This document shows, piece by piece, positions 1 through 6,463 of a stretch of DNA of 8,980 nucleotides. How positions within the stretch are numbered: position 1 is the first letter of the stretch; each line of letters opens with the position of its first letter. Origin of the DNA: Thiomicrorhabdus sp. (lineage in GTDB: Bacteria > Pseudomonadota > Gammaproteobacteria > Thiomicrospirales > Thiomicrospiraceae); contig JAKITH010000041.1 in the NCBI GenBank assembly GCA_021648185.1, positions 1 through 8,980 of the forward strand. The letters are read 5' to 3'. Below the pieces are notes generated by a model. It was not told where the DNA came from, ran no database searches, and worked only from the letters and a program-made list of their open reading frames with translations. Made by a program: the position numbers and the translations under genes.

Positions 1-449
1 GGCGTGGTGCTGCCTTCTTCTACGCTGTGATCGCCGGCGGCGGCGTCGTTGTCTGTCACTGTGATTATGGGTGCGCCATCGGTGACACCATTAATGGTGA
101 TCGTTAACGTGGTAGTTGAACTATCACCATCCGCATCAGTAATAACGTATTCAAAGGTATCCTCTAGAAGCTCACCATCATTAAGCCCCTGAACGTCGGA
201 GTGGTTATTATTTAACTCATAACTATAACTACCATCGGCATTAATGGTCAAGGTTCCGTAAGCTCCTGAAACGGTTGCGGTTCCAGAACTGACTGAAACA
301 CCGTCAATACTCGTAACAACCGTAGCATCGGCACCTAAAATATCAGATTGCGTAGCATCATTATTTGTATTTACAATCACATTTCCTGCAACGATATTAT
401 CGTCTTCAGTAATGTTGTTATTGTCTGCCTGAGCAACAGGTGCCGTATC
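1..449 (-). repeat. Adhesin composite repeat 4, partial
   Basis: Residues 924-1072, starting at DTAPVAQAD and cut by the window edge. It contains a whole VCBS-like half (NNITEDD, YGTLTINADG, YSYELNN, DADGDSSTT, LTITING) and the first residues of the next half (VTDNDAAAGDHSVEEGS). The array evidently continues beyond the window. Confidence 0.7.
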
Positions 450-3218
450 TAGTATCTGAATATCTAAACTATCTGTAGTACTTTCTCCTGAAGCATCGGT
501 TACTTCAACAAAGAAGTTATCGACAACATTATCATCGGTTGCTGAATGGGTGTTTGCTAACCCATCTTCGGTATATTCATAGGTCACATCTCCACTAACT
601 GGATTATATCCAATAATGGTTAATGTGCCTTGTGCGCCAGGAATAATAATAGGAGTGGTTGGAGTTGCTCCACTTACTTCAACACCTTGAATTTCAATGC
701 TGACAACACCTACATCGGCAGAAACATTAATAACACCTGTAACCGTATCAGAACTTCCCTCTACAACACTGTTATCTGCTGGAGAAACATTTAAATCGGC
801 ATCTTGGATTTCAATAACAGGTGGCGCATCATCTTGGCCATTAATGATAATTTCAAGAATGGCACTGCTTGTATCGCCATCATTGTCCGTTAACGTATAA
901 GAAAATGTTTCTTTTAAAGGTAAGCTGGATGCAGACAGTGCTTGAACCGTCATATTCGTATTATCAAGTAAATAAACATAGCCTCCATCTTCACTTAACG
1001 TCAACGTACCATATGTCCCAACAATAACAGCTGGAGTGGCTGTTACAGGTGTGCCACTAACACTACTCACCACGGTTGGATCTGTACCAATGACATCAAC
1101 CCCTTGCCCGCTGTTTCCGCCAATAACGTTACCAGCGACACTGAAATCATCTTCAGTAATATTATTTACATCATTAACGGCTGTTGGCGCAGTATCTAAA
1201 ATTTGAATGTCATGATAATCAACAACGGTCTGTCCTGCTAAGTCGGTTACGACGACTTCAAACGTATCTTGTACACTGTTATCGCCAGCAGAGTGATCAC
1301 TTGTATCCGTATCAATGGTATATGAGTAAGAAACCTCACCTGTCTGGGGGTTATAGCCAGTGATGGTTAAGTCCCCTTCACTTCCTTGAATCACAACAGG
1401 CGAACTTACCGTTGCATTCATAATATTTACGCCACCAACGGTAATCGAATCTACCCCTGCTTGAGCCTGTACACCAAATACTCCAGTAACTGTGTTTCCA
1501 AGACCTTCCACAACACTTTCGTCACAGTCGATAACAACCGGTAAACCATCGTCACTACCATTAATAGTAATCGTCAGAGCGGCACTGCTACTATCGCCAT
1601 CATTGTCAGATAAAACGTAATTAAAACTCTCAGAGATGGAATCCGCTGACGTTAAAACTTGAACATCTGGATTACTATTGTCTAACTCATAGGTATAGCT
1701 TCCATCAGCGTTAAAGGTAAGCGTTCCGTATAAACCAGTAACTTCTGTTGGCGTACCTGATACAACAGGAACTCCGTCAACCTCACTGACACTTGTAGGA
1801 TCCGCAGCTAATGTATCAACAGACGCGGGGTTAACCCCTTGACCATTCGTTCCTGTAATAACATTGCCACCCACACTCGGGTTTATTGCATCTTCTGTTA
1901 TTGAATTGGCATCAGACTCTGCAACAGGCGCTGTATCTAGAATTTGGATGTTTAAATCATCTGAAACGGGGGTTCCAGCAACATCTGTAACCGTAATGGT
2001 GAACAGATCTTGAACACTATCATCTCCAGCACTATGGTCGTTAGCAATGCCATCCTCTTTAAACTCATAGCTAACTATACCCGTGGTTGGATTATATCCA
2101 GTAATGGTTAGCACCCCTTGACTGCCCGCAATAAGCACTGGCGTGCTACTACTTGCATTAATAATGCTAACACCATTCACAGTAACACTCGCAATACCCG
2201 CTTCTGCGGTGACCGTAAATGTACCCGTAACAATTGCAGAACTGCCTTCTACTACACTGTTATCCGCCGCGGTTAAAGCTCCGTCAACATCTTCTACAAC
2301 AACGGTAGGTGGCGCATCTGTTTCACCATTAATCGTAATCGTCAGTGTTGTACTGCTCGTGTCATTATCACCATCTCTTAACGTGTAAACAAACACATCA
2401 CTAATCGTCTCACTGTCATCTAAGCCCTGAACTGTACTATTGCCATTATCTAAATAATAAGTATAAGTTCCGTCTGCTGATATTTCTAAAGAACCATACA
2501 AGCCTGGAATACTAACGGCATTACTTGCTGGATCTCCAACGGGAAGACCGTTTACACTCACCACATAAGAGTCATCCATTGAAAGTTGATCAGAACCCGC
2601 TAAACTCCCCCCTGTACCTAAAATCACATTACCATTTACACTAGAACTGTCCTCAACAATAGTATTAACATCAGGGTTTGCCTGTAGCTCTTCATTTCCA
2701 GCTCCCGGATCTAAAATAAAACTAGACTCAAATGTGGTTGTTCCTGTCTCAATAACAACTTCATCCTCTATAGGAATAATAAACTCTGTGCTAGCCCCAC
2801 CAAATGTAGTAAACCCTGCCGTAACCTCACCTTCTGCCGCAGTACGCTCGATCTCAACCGCTGCTTCAACGGCACTTCCTGGAGACCCTTCGACACCGGC
2901 CGCTGGTTCTTCTAACGCATCAAAATTACCTTCTAAGACAAACTGTTGTAGTGTTGCAACATCTGCAACCGCCTCATTATTTGAAATAACTTCGCTGAAA
3001 ACATCCCCATCTAGGAAAAGTTCAGAGTTACGACCCAATGTTAAAATTTCACCATTATTTAAGGTCAGCATGAGGTTTGCTGGAGAAGAGGTTATGAGCA
3101 ATTCATTTTGAAAAACAGCATCGCCCTCTTCAAGAATACGAACAGACTGAGTAGTTGGCTCAATTGCTCGAACCATACCTTCTAAACTAGAAACTTCACC
3201 AACGACAACAGTAGACAT
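1..3218 (-). CDS. LapA/BapA-like giant repeat adhesin, N-terminal part (C-terminus beyond window)
   Basis: An uninterrupted minus-strand reading frame of 1072 codons starts at ATG 3218 and runs off the left edge. AGGAG (3232-3228) lies 9 bases before the ATG, which fixes the start. Residues 1-100 resemble the retention module of LapA-type adhesins (starts MSTVVVGEVSSLEGMV; later ILEEGDAVFQNE and LTLNNGEILTLGR). Residues 126-129 read TAAE, like the dialanine site cut by LapG proteases. From about residue 180, roughly 248-residue composite repeats follow: a VCBS/cadherin-like half (ITED...DGSYTYELDN...DNDGD..S..LTITING) then a T1SS-143-like half (D.SVVEGS...ITGYNP.TG.VSYEY...DHSAGD.SVQD...IQILDTAP). 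There is no Sec signal peptide, which fits type I secretion through a C-terminal signal outside the window. In known relatives such proteins stay anchored in the outer membrane exporter and mediate surface attachment and biofilm. Only one cysteine is present (residue 565). The family is confident; the ligand is unknown. Confidence 0.9.
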   Translation of the reverse strand, partial: MSTVVVGEVSSLEGMVRAIEPTTQSVRILEEGDAVFQNELLITSSPANLMLTLNNGEILTLGRNSELFLDGDVFSEVISNNEAVADVATLQQFVLEGNFDALEEPAAGVEGSPGSAVEAAVEIERTAAEGEVTAGFTTFGGASTEFIIPIEDEVVIETGTTTFESSFILDPGAGNEELQANPDVNTIVEDSSSVNGNVILGTGGSLAGSDQLSMDDSYVVSVNGLPVGDPASNAVSIPGLYGSLEISADGTYTYYLDNGNSTVQGLDDSETISDVFVYTLRDGDNDTSSTTLTITINGETDAPPTVVVEDVDGALTAADNSVVEGSSAIVTGTFTVTAEAGIASVTVNGVSIINASSSTPVLIAGSQGVLTITGYNPTTGIVSYEFKEDGIANDHSAGDDSVQDLFTITVTDVAGTPVSDDLNIQILDTAPVAESDANSITEDAINPSVGGNVITGTNGQGVNPASVDTLAADPTSVSEVDGVPVVSGTPTEVTGLYGTLTFNADGSYTYELDNSNPDVQVLTSADSISESFNYVLSDNDGDSSSAALTITINGSDDGLPVVIDCDESVVEGLGNTVTGVFGVQAQAGVDSITVGGVNIMNATVSSPVVIQGSEGDLTITGYNPQTGEVSYSYTIDTDTSDHSAGDNSVQDTFEVVVTDLAGQTVVDYHDIQILDTAPTAVNDVNNITEDDFSVAGNVIGGNSGQGVDVIGTDPTVVSSVSGTPVTATPAVIVGTYGTLTLSEDGGYVYLLDNTNMTVQALSASSLPLKETFSYTLTDNDGDTSSAILEIIINGQDDAPPVIEIQDADLNVSPADNSVVEGSSDTVTGVINVSADVGVVSIEIQGVEVSGATPTTPIIIPGAQGTLTIIGYNPVSGDVTYEYTEDGLANTHSATDDNVVDNFFVEVTDASGESTTDSLDIQILDTAPVAQADNNNITEDDNIVAGNVIVNTNNDATQSDILGADATVVTSIDGVSVSSGTATVSGAYGTLTINADGSYSYELNNNHSDVQGLNDGELLEDTFEYVITDADGDSSTTTLTITINGVTDGAPIITVTDNDAAAGDHSVEEGSTT
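450..1196 (-). repeat. Adhesin composite repeat 3 (249 residues)
   Basis: Residues 675-923, starting at DTAPTAVND. It shows NNITEDD, GNVIGG, YGTLTLSEDG, YVYLLDN, DNDGDTSS and INGQDD in the first half, then ADNSVVEGSS, IIGYNPVSG, YEYTEDGLANTHS and IQIL in the second. At DNA level the copies differ at many codon third positions although the protein motifs are kept, so this is an old rather than a fresh duplication. Confidence 0.75.
1197..1937 (-). repeat. Adhesin composite repeat 2 (247 residues, variant second half)
   Basis: Residues 428-674, starting at DTAPVAESD. The VCBS-like half has YGTLTFNADG, YTYELDN and LTITINGSDD. The second half is unusual: its entry reads VIDCDESVVEGLGN, about eight residues shorter than the DxD...ADNSVVEGSS entry of copies 1 and 3, and it holds the only cysteine seen in the protein. 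It ends with HSAGDNSVQD and IQIL. Confidence 0.75.
1938..2681 (-). repeat. Adhesin composite repeat 1 (VCBS-like plus T1SS-143-like halves)
   Basis: Residues 180-427 of the adhesin, 248 residues. The first half carries NTIVED, YGSLEISADG, YTYYLDN and LTITINGETD; the second carries ADNSVVEGSS, ITGYNPTTG, DHSAGDDSVQD and ends IQIL just before DTAP. It is the most divergent copy in its first half: it reads RDGDNDTSS where later copies have DNDGDSSS, and it lacks the DTAP lead-in. Confidence 0.75.
2832..2843 (-). other. Candidate LapG-type protease cleavage site (TAAE) in the adhesin
   Basis: Codons 126-129 of the adhesin encode Thr-Ala-Ala-Glu, just after the retention module and before the first repeat. 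In LapA of Pseudomonas fluorescens the periplasmic protease LapG cuts between two alanines in a TAAG site at a similar position. Here glycine is replaced by glutamate. The position and the Thr-Ala-Ala core are seen; cleavage is inferred. No lapG or lapD gene is in the window. Confidence 0.5.
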
Positions 3219-3250
3219 AAACACATACTCCTAAAATGAGACAGTAATAA

Positions 3251-3278
3251 ATTATAAAACTAGATTTTTAATTGAGAA
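3251..3278 (-). promoter_or_regulatory. Candidate sigma-70 promoter of the adhesin
   Basis: On the minus strand a perfect -10 TATAAT (3256-3251) lies 16 bases after a -35-like TTCTCA (3278-3273, 4 of 6 matches). The predicted transcript would start near 3244 and give a leader of about 26 bases with AGGAG before the adhesin ATG. This is pattern matching only. Confidence 0.5.
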
Positions 3279-3304
3279 CATAATACAACCTTAGAAACCA
3301 CTTT

Positions 3305-3328
3305 CATACTGTACTCAAGGACAGTATG
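3305..3328. promoter_or_regulatory. Perfect 8-bp inverted repeat containing a LexA-box-like core
   Basis: CATACTGT and ACAGTATG are exact reverse complements separated by 8 bases. The inner 20 bases, TACTGTACTCAAGGACAGTA (3307-3326), match the gammaproteobacterial SOS box pattern CTGT-N8-ACAG, including both flanking TA pairs, but the centre is not the usual alternating AT. It lies in the divergent gap, about 90 bases upstream of the adhesin start and about 150 upstream of the DUF4197 start. A weak minus-strand promoter (TTGAGT inside the dyad, 17 bases, TCTAAG at 3295-3290) would be overlapped by it. An operator role is inferred; the protein could be LexA or another dimeric regulator. Confidence 0.45.
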
Positions 3329-3434
3329 GCTCTATTTTTTTACTAAAAATCGAATACTTGATTTCAATAAACAAATCTAAGGAAATATGCTAGCATTAAA
3401 AGGATAAATCCCTTAATCCAAAAATATTATTTCA

Positions 3435-3457
3435 ATTTATACATCTCGCGTATAAAT
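3435..3457. promoter_or_regulatory. Second inverted repeat just upstream of the DUF4197 gene
   Basis: ATTTATAC (3435-3442) and GTATAAAT (3450-3457) are exact reverse complements around the 7-base spacer ATCTCGC. The right arm contains TATAAA, a possible -10 element on the plus strand, and the dyad ends 17 bases before the DUF4197 ATG. It could be an operator over the promoter or a leader hairpin. No known binding motif is recognised. Confidence 0.35.
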
Positions 3458-3474
3458 CTAAAACGGATAAAAAA

Positions 3475-4269
3475 ATGAAAAAAACAATAAAAAGAGAACT
3501 TGCCACTCTGCTAGTACTGCCAGTAGTATTAACTGCTTTTTCGGTTACAACACACGCCAGTTGGCTTGATCAAGGAGCGGATCTGTTTAAGCAAGCACAG
3601 GAAAAAATAGACCTACCTGATAATATTATCCCCCCCTCTTTATCCAATCAATCCAAGAACACCAATCTTTCGATAGATGACATTCAAAACGCTTTCAAAG
3701 AGGCCTTAAGCAAAGGATCTGAAACAGTGGTCAACCAACTAAGTCTTAAAGGAGGCTTTAATAATGATCCAAAAATTCATATTCCGCTTCCCGACTCTCT
3801 TAAAACCGTACAGTCAACGTTAAAAAGTGTTGGGATGTCTCATTTAATGGACGATCTTGAAACCAAGCTCAATCAAGCGGCAGAAGCCGCTACACCCCAA
3901 GCTAAATCGTTATTTTTAACCGCCATAAAAGAGATCAGCTTTAAGGACATTCAAGACATATACAACGGACCGAAAGATTCGGCCACCCAATACTTAAAAG
4001 CCAAAACCTCTAATGATTTAAAATCAAAAATGGCTCCGATTATCGAGCAATCTTTAAATGATGTAGGCGCCATTAATGCTTATGATAAAGCGATTTCTAG
4101 CTATAAAAACTTGCCCTTTGTACCCGATGTAAAAGCAAACTTACTCGACCATGTGGTTCAAAAAGGGATGGATGGGATGTTTTTCTATTTAGCACAAGAA
4201 GAAGCGAGCATTCGCCAAGACCCCGTTAAACAGTCAACGGAACTTTTGAAAAAAGTATTTGGGCAGTAA
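3475..4269 (+). CDS. Exported DUF4197 domain-containing protein
   Basis: 264 residues. The N-terminus is a classical Sec signal peptide: basic residues K2, K3, K6 and R7, a hydrophobic core (LLVLPVVLTAF), and a likely cut after THA at residue 28, so the mature protein is periplasmic or surface-exposed. Residues about 63-262 match what I know of DUF4197 (LSIDDIQNAFKEALSKG, then GFNNDPKIHIPLPDSL, SLFLTAIKEISFKDIQDIY near 145-163, and a Phe-Tyr-Leu segment near 237). The domain is mostly helical and its function is unknown. The start is preceded by only a weak ribosome site (GGA at 3465-3467). A C7 tract at 3630-3636 encodes Pro-Pro. The gene is divergent from the adhesin and is followed after one base by a tiny lipoprotein gene, so the two are probably cotranscribed. 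Family assignment is by motif recall, not search. Confidence 0.85.
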   Translation: MKKTIKRELATLLVLPVVLTAFSVTTHASWLDQGADLFKQAQEKIDLPDNIIPPSLSNQSKNTNLSIDDIQNAFKEALSKGSETVVNQLSLKGGFNNDPKIHIPLPDSLKTVQSTLKSVGMSHLMDDLETKLNQAAEAATPQAKSLFLTAIKEISFKDIQDIYNGPKDSATQYLKAKTSNDLKSKMAPIIEQSLNDVGAINAYDKAISSYKNLPFVPDVKANLLDHVVQKGMDGMFFYLAQEEASIRQDPVKQSTELLKKVFGQ

Positions 4270-4270
4270 C

Positions 4271-4381
4271 ATGATGAAAAAATGGATCACAGCCACCTTA
4301 TTAGTAGTAGCCGTGCTTAGCATATCAGCCTGCTCCCTTATTCCAGACCTACCTGGCCCGTTTGGTATTCCTGGAATTTAA
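4271..4381 (+). CDS. Small lipoprotein, 36 residues, coupled to the DUF4197 gene
   Basis: ATG at 4271 lies one base after the DUF4197 stop codon (4267-4269). The frame encodes MMKKWITATLLVVAVLSISA followed by a 16-residue tail, CSLIPDLPGPFGIPGI. It has a basic n-region, a hydrophobic segment and a lipobox ISAC, so signal peptidase II should release a mature peptide of 16 residues with a lipidated cysteine. There is no strong Shine-Dalgarno sequence; the one-base spacing suggests translational coupling. The Pro/Gly-rich tail (four prolines, four glycines) is too short for an enzyme; a role as a membrane-bound partner or stress lipoprotein is conceivable but unknown. No family is recognised. 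The lipoprotein signal makes it much more likely real than a random short frame. Confidence 0.7.
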   Translation: MMKKWITATLLVVAVLSISACSLIPDLPGPFGIPGI

Positions 4382-4395
4382 GAGAGGGCTCATAG

Positions 4396-4413
4396 AAATC
4401 TGAATTAAGATTT
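4396..4413. terminator. Weak hairpin between convergent genes
   Basis: AAATCT and AGATTT form a 6-bp AT-rich stem with a 6-base loop in the 30-base gap between the lipoprotein stop and the symporter stop. No strong T-tract follows on either strand. It is the only candidate for ending either transcript here, and a poor one. Confidence 0.2.
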
Positions 4414-5722
4414 AAGCTTTATTGGCTGTTGCATGAGGAAGATGAATCTCTTCTACCTGCCCTGCTTTTGGATCATTAAAGGTGTCCATTGAAATTTTAT
4501 TTTCACTACGTGCCACAATCGTAGTGATGGCCGCATCTCCGGTTACATTTACCGCGGTACGCATCATATCCAGCAAACGATCTACCCCCATAATCAACGC
4601 GATACCTTCAATTGGCAAGCCAACTTGATGAAACACCATCGCCAACATAATTAGCCCTACGCCCGGAACCCCTGCTGTTCCAATAGAAGCTAACACGGCC
4701 ATTCCGATTACCATTAAATATCCAGATAACCCTAAATCAATGCCATACACATTGGCAATAAAAACCGTTGCCACCCCCTGCATAATTGCCGTACCATCCA
4801 TATTGATGGTCGCACCAAATGGCACCACAAACGAAGCGGTGGAACCATCCACCCCCAAACGCTTTTCAGCGGTACGCAAGGTAATAGGAATGGTCGCATT
4901 GGAGCTGGATGTACTGAATGCAAACAACTGTACTGACCGCATTTTTTTCAAGAAAATCATTGGATTGACTCTCCCCAATACTTTAAGCAGAATCATTAAC
5001 GTTCCTGTTGCATGCAATAACAGTACCGTTGCCACCACACCAAAATAGCTCATCATGGGTAAAATCATGCCCAACCCTTGCTCTGCAAAGGTTTTAGCAA
5101 TCAACGCAAAAATACCAATCGGCGCGGCCAGCATCACAACATTGACCACTTGCATCATCACTTCATTCAAGCGCGCGGCACCTTCCGCAATTGGCTTTCC
5201 ACGCTCACCAATCATTAAAATACATACCGCAAATAAAATCGTGAAAAAGATAATTTGCAGCATATTCCCTTCGGCATAAGCGGCCACAGGATTGCTCGGA
5301 ATCAGGTCAATAAATACTTGAGTCAATGGTGGAGCAGGTTGCGCTACAAAGGTACTCTCTGCGGCCTGTGTCATATCAAACCCTTCGCCAGGCCCAACCA
5401 AAACAGCAACCGTAATCGCTAACGTAATTGCCAACGCGGTTGTTAACATAAAGAGTAAAAATGCTTTCACCCCTACGCGACCTAACATCCCAACATCGCC
5501 AATCCCACAAATTCCACAAATAAGCGAGAAGGTAACCAAAGGCACTACCAACATTTTTAACGCGTTAATAAACAAAGCACCAATAACATGAAGCAGCCCA
5601 TTAACAAAATAATCCTGAATAAATGCTACATCACTGGCAAAGGTATTAATTAAGCTCCCAACCACCAAGCCAAACCCCATGTAGACCATTATTTTGGTCG
5701 TCATACTCATTTTTTTAGACAT
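4412..5722 (-). CDS. Dicarboxylate/amino acid:cation symporter (DAACS family, GltP/GltT-like)
   Basis: 436 residues from the chosen ATG at 5722, normal for the family, with the alternating hydrophobic segments of an inner-membrane transporter. Seen motifs: the HP1 serine-rich STSSSNATIP (270-279), NMDGT in TM7 (307-311), the HP2 tip GTAGVPG (348-354), and TM8 DRLLDMMRTAVNVTGD (381-396). By motif alignment D385 and R388 correspond to the substrate-binding Asp and Arg of GltPh, which favours an acidic amino acid such as glutamate or aspartate over plain C4-dicarboxylates; DctA proteins differ at this site. Uptake would be driven by Na+ or H+. The start is ambiguous: TTG 5734, ATG 5725 and ATG 5722 are in frame, and GGAA (5732-5729) sits best for 5722. 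The C-terminus is hydrophilic. It probably has its own promoter (TATACT at 5758-5753 on the minus strand). Confidence 0.93.
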   Translation of the reverse strand: MSKKMSMTTKIMVYMGFGLVVGSLINTFASDVAFIQDYFVNGLLHVIGALFINALKMLVVPLVTFSLICGICGIGDVGMLGRVGVKAFLLFMLTTALAITLAITVAVLVGPGEGFDMTQAAESTFVAQPAPPLTQVFIDLIPSNPVAAYAEGNMLQIIFFTILFAVCILMIGERGKPIAEGAARLNEVMMQVVNVVMLAAPIGIFALIAKTFAEQGLGMILPMMSYFGVVATVLLLHATGTLMILLKVLGRVNPMIFLKKMRSVQLFAFSTSSSNATIPITLRTAEKRLGVDGSTASFVVPFGATINMDGTAIMQGVATVFIANVYGIDLGLSGYLMVIGMAVLASIGTAGVPGVGLIMLAMVFHQVGLPIEGIALIMGVDRLLDMMRTAVNVTGDAAITTIVARSENKISMDTFNDPKAGQVEEIHLPHATANKA

Positions 5723-5752
5723 CATTTTTTCCAATTAACGTATTTGCTACAC

Positions 5753-5758
5753 AGTATA
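5753..5758 (-). promoter_or_regulatory. Candidate -10 element of the symporter gene
   Basis: TATACT on the minus strand, about 30 bases upstream of the symporter start. No convincing -35 is found; the best placed hexamer, TGCGCA at 17-base spacing, matches only 3 of 6. An activator might be needed, but this is a guess. Confidence 0.3.
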
Positions 5759-5780
5759 CCCAAATCAAAAATAAGTGCGC

Positions 5781-5796
5781 ATATATGGCCATAGAT
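5781..5796. promoter_or_regulatory. Palindrome upstream of the symporter promoter
   Basis: ATATATGGCCATAGAT contains the perfect 10-bp palindrome TATGGCCATA (5784-5793), and two further outer pairs match beyond one mismatch. It lies upstream of the candidate symporter -10, in a position typical of an activator or repressor site. No known regulator motif is recognised. Confidence 0.25.
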
Positions 5797-5820
5797 ATAA
5801 ATAGGAAGGGGGGAGAAAAT

Positions 5821-5848
5821 TTTAGGCGACCTGAACAAGCCACCTAAA
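5821..5848 (-). terminator. Rho-independent terminator candidate after the Rossmann-fold gene
   Basis: Read on the minus strand, TTTAGGTGGC and GTCGCCTAAA form a 10-bp RNA stem, two pairs of which are G-U, around an 8-base loop, followed by ATTTTC. It begins 44 bases after the stop codon of the upstream minus-strand gene and would separate that gene from the symporter. The U-tract is short. Confidence 0.5.
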
Positions 5849-5892
5849 TAAAAACACGCTGTAATTACTCAGCTATAGAAAAACGTTAAAAA

Positions 5893-6288
5893 CTAATAAC
5901 CAATATCTTTATGATGTGACTGAGGCATCTCTTTATCATCCATTAAATACCACATCAAATAATCAACCACCATTGGCAAAATAACCGTGTGTCGATTATC
6001 CGTCTCTTGTAAAATTTTACGTAATGCTAATTTAATTTCAGTACGATTAGACGTGTCCATAATAATATCGATCCCTTCACCAAACTCCTTTACCGCTTCT
6101 TCATATTTTGGATAGTTTGGAATCCCTCTGTCCAGAGCATCGTCAATGAGTGCATTCCCCATATTGGGTTCTGAGATGGCAACAATTTCCACCTTATCTT
6201 GATCCATCGCCGTAAATTTTTCATAAAATCGCCCGCCAATACGCCCTAAACCGATCATAAAAATAGTAACTTTTTTTGCATCGCTCAT
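5893..6288 (-). CDS. Small single-domain NAD(P)-binding Rossmann-fold protein
   Basis: 131 residues from ATG 6288 (ATG 6291 immediately before is equally in frame). AGGA at 6300-6297 fits these starts; a longer frame from 6354 would add 22 unlikely residues and place its start upstream of this ribosome site. The N-terminus shows a beta strand and a glycine loop, GLGRIG (residues 13-18, GxGxxG), then VEIVAISEPN (33-42) with an acidic residue at the end of strand 2, and GIDIIMDTSN (72-81) resembling strand 4 of homoserine dehydrogenase or DapB-like N-domains. After about residue 110 only a short tail remains (SHHKDIGY at the end), so the catalytic C-terminal domain of those enzymes is absent. 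It could bind a nucleotide as a regulator or as a subunit. Function unknown; fold assignment is by motif. Confidence 0.8.
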   Translation of the reverse strand: MSDAKKVTIFMIGLGRIGGRFYEKFTAMDQDKVEIVAISEPNMGNALIDDALDRGIPNYPKYEEAVKEFGEGIDIIMDTSNRTEIKLALRKILQETDNRHTVILPMVVDYLMWYLMDDKEMPQSHHKDIGY

Positions 6289-6365
6289 CATTTTATTCCT
6301 TAAAGTAAAAAACATTACGTACTTTATCCGCCTAAGCATTTGAATACTAAACATAAAGCGGTTCC

Positions 6366-6394
6366 AGTATAAAAAAAGGACGCCTAATTTTCCA
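6366..6394 (-). promoter_or_regulatory. Candidate sigma-70 promoter of the Rossmann-fold gene
   Basis: Minus-strand -35-like TGGAAA (6394-6389, 4 of 6) is 17 bases from -10 TATACT (6371-6366, 5 of 6). The transcript would start near 6359 and leave a leader of about 70 bases before the start codon. This also argues against translation from 6354, which would leave almost no leader. Confidence 0.45.
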
Positions 6395-6463
6395 TTCTAT
6401 TTTTTATAGGATCTATTCAACAATCGATATTTGTAAATTCGGGCTTAGTATTACCACCCAAAG

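Noticed and set aside
1..2681. CRISPR or tandem DNA repeat array
   Set aside because: The repetition is at protein level, with a period of about 744 bases and extensive synonymous change; there are no short identical repeats with spacers.
697..3111. Open plus-strand frames opposite the adhesin (697-900, 2143-2388, 2734-3111)
   Set aside because: They are Ser/Thr/Val-rich antisense shadows of the long minus-strand repeat gene, without ribosome sites or recognisable domains.
3305..3341. Dyad followed by a T-rich stretch read as a plus-strand terminator
   Set aside because: No plus-strand gene lies upstream of it, the stem has only three GC pairs of eight, and the T-run starts four bases after it. 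An operator reading fits the divergent position better.
3387..3396. Palindrome ATGCTAGCAT in the adhesin/DUF4197 gap
   Set aside because: Only 10 bases with no spacer or flanking support; a TATGCT -10 reading has only a poor -35 (TTTCAA) at 18 bases.
4732..5279. Other-frame open stretches inside the symporter gene (4732-4923, 4740-5048, 5055-5279)
   Set aside because: The symporter frame has all family motifs over its whole length; these overlap it fully and show no domain of their own.
6289..6354. N-terminal extension of the Rossmann protein to 6354
   Set aside because: The added residues precede the clear AGGA ribosome site and almost coincide with the predicted transcript start.
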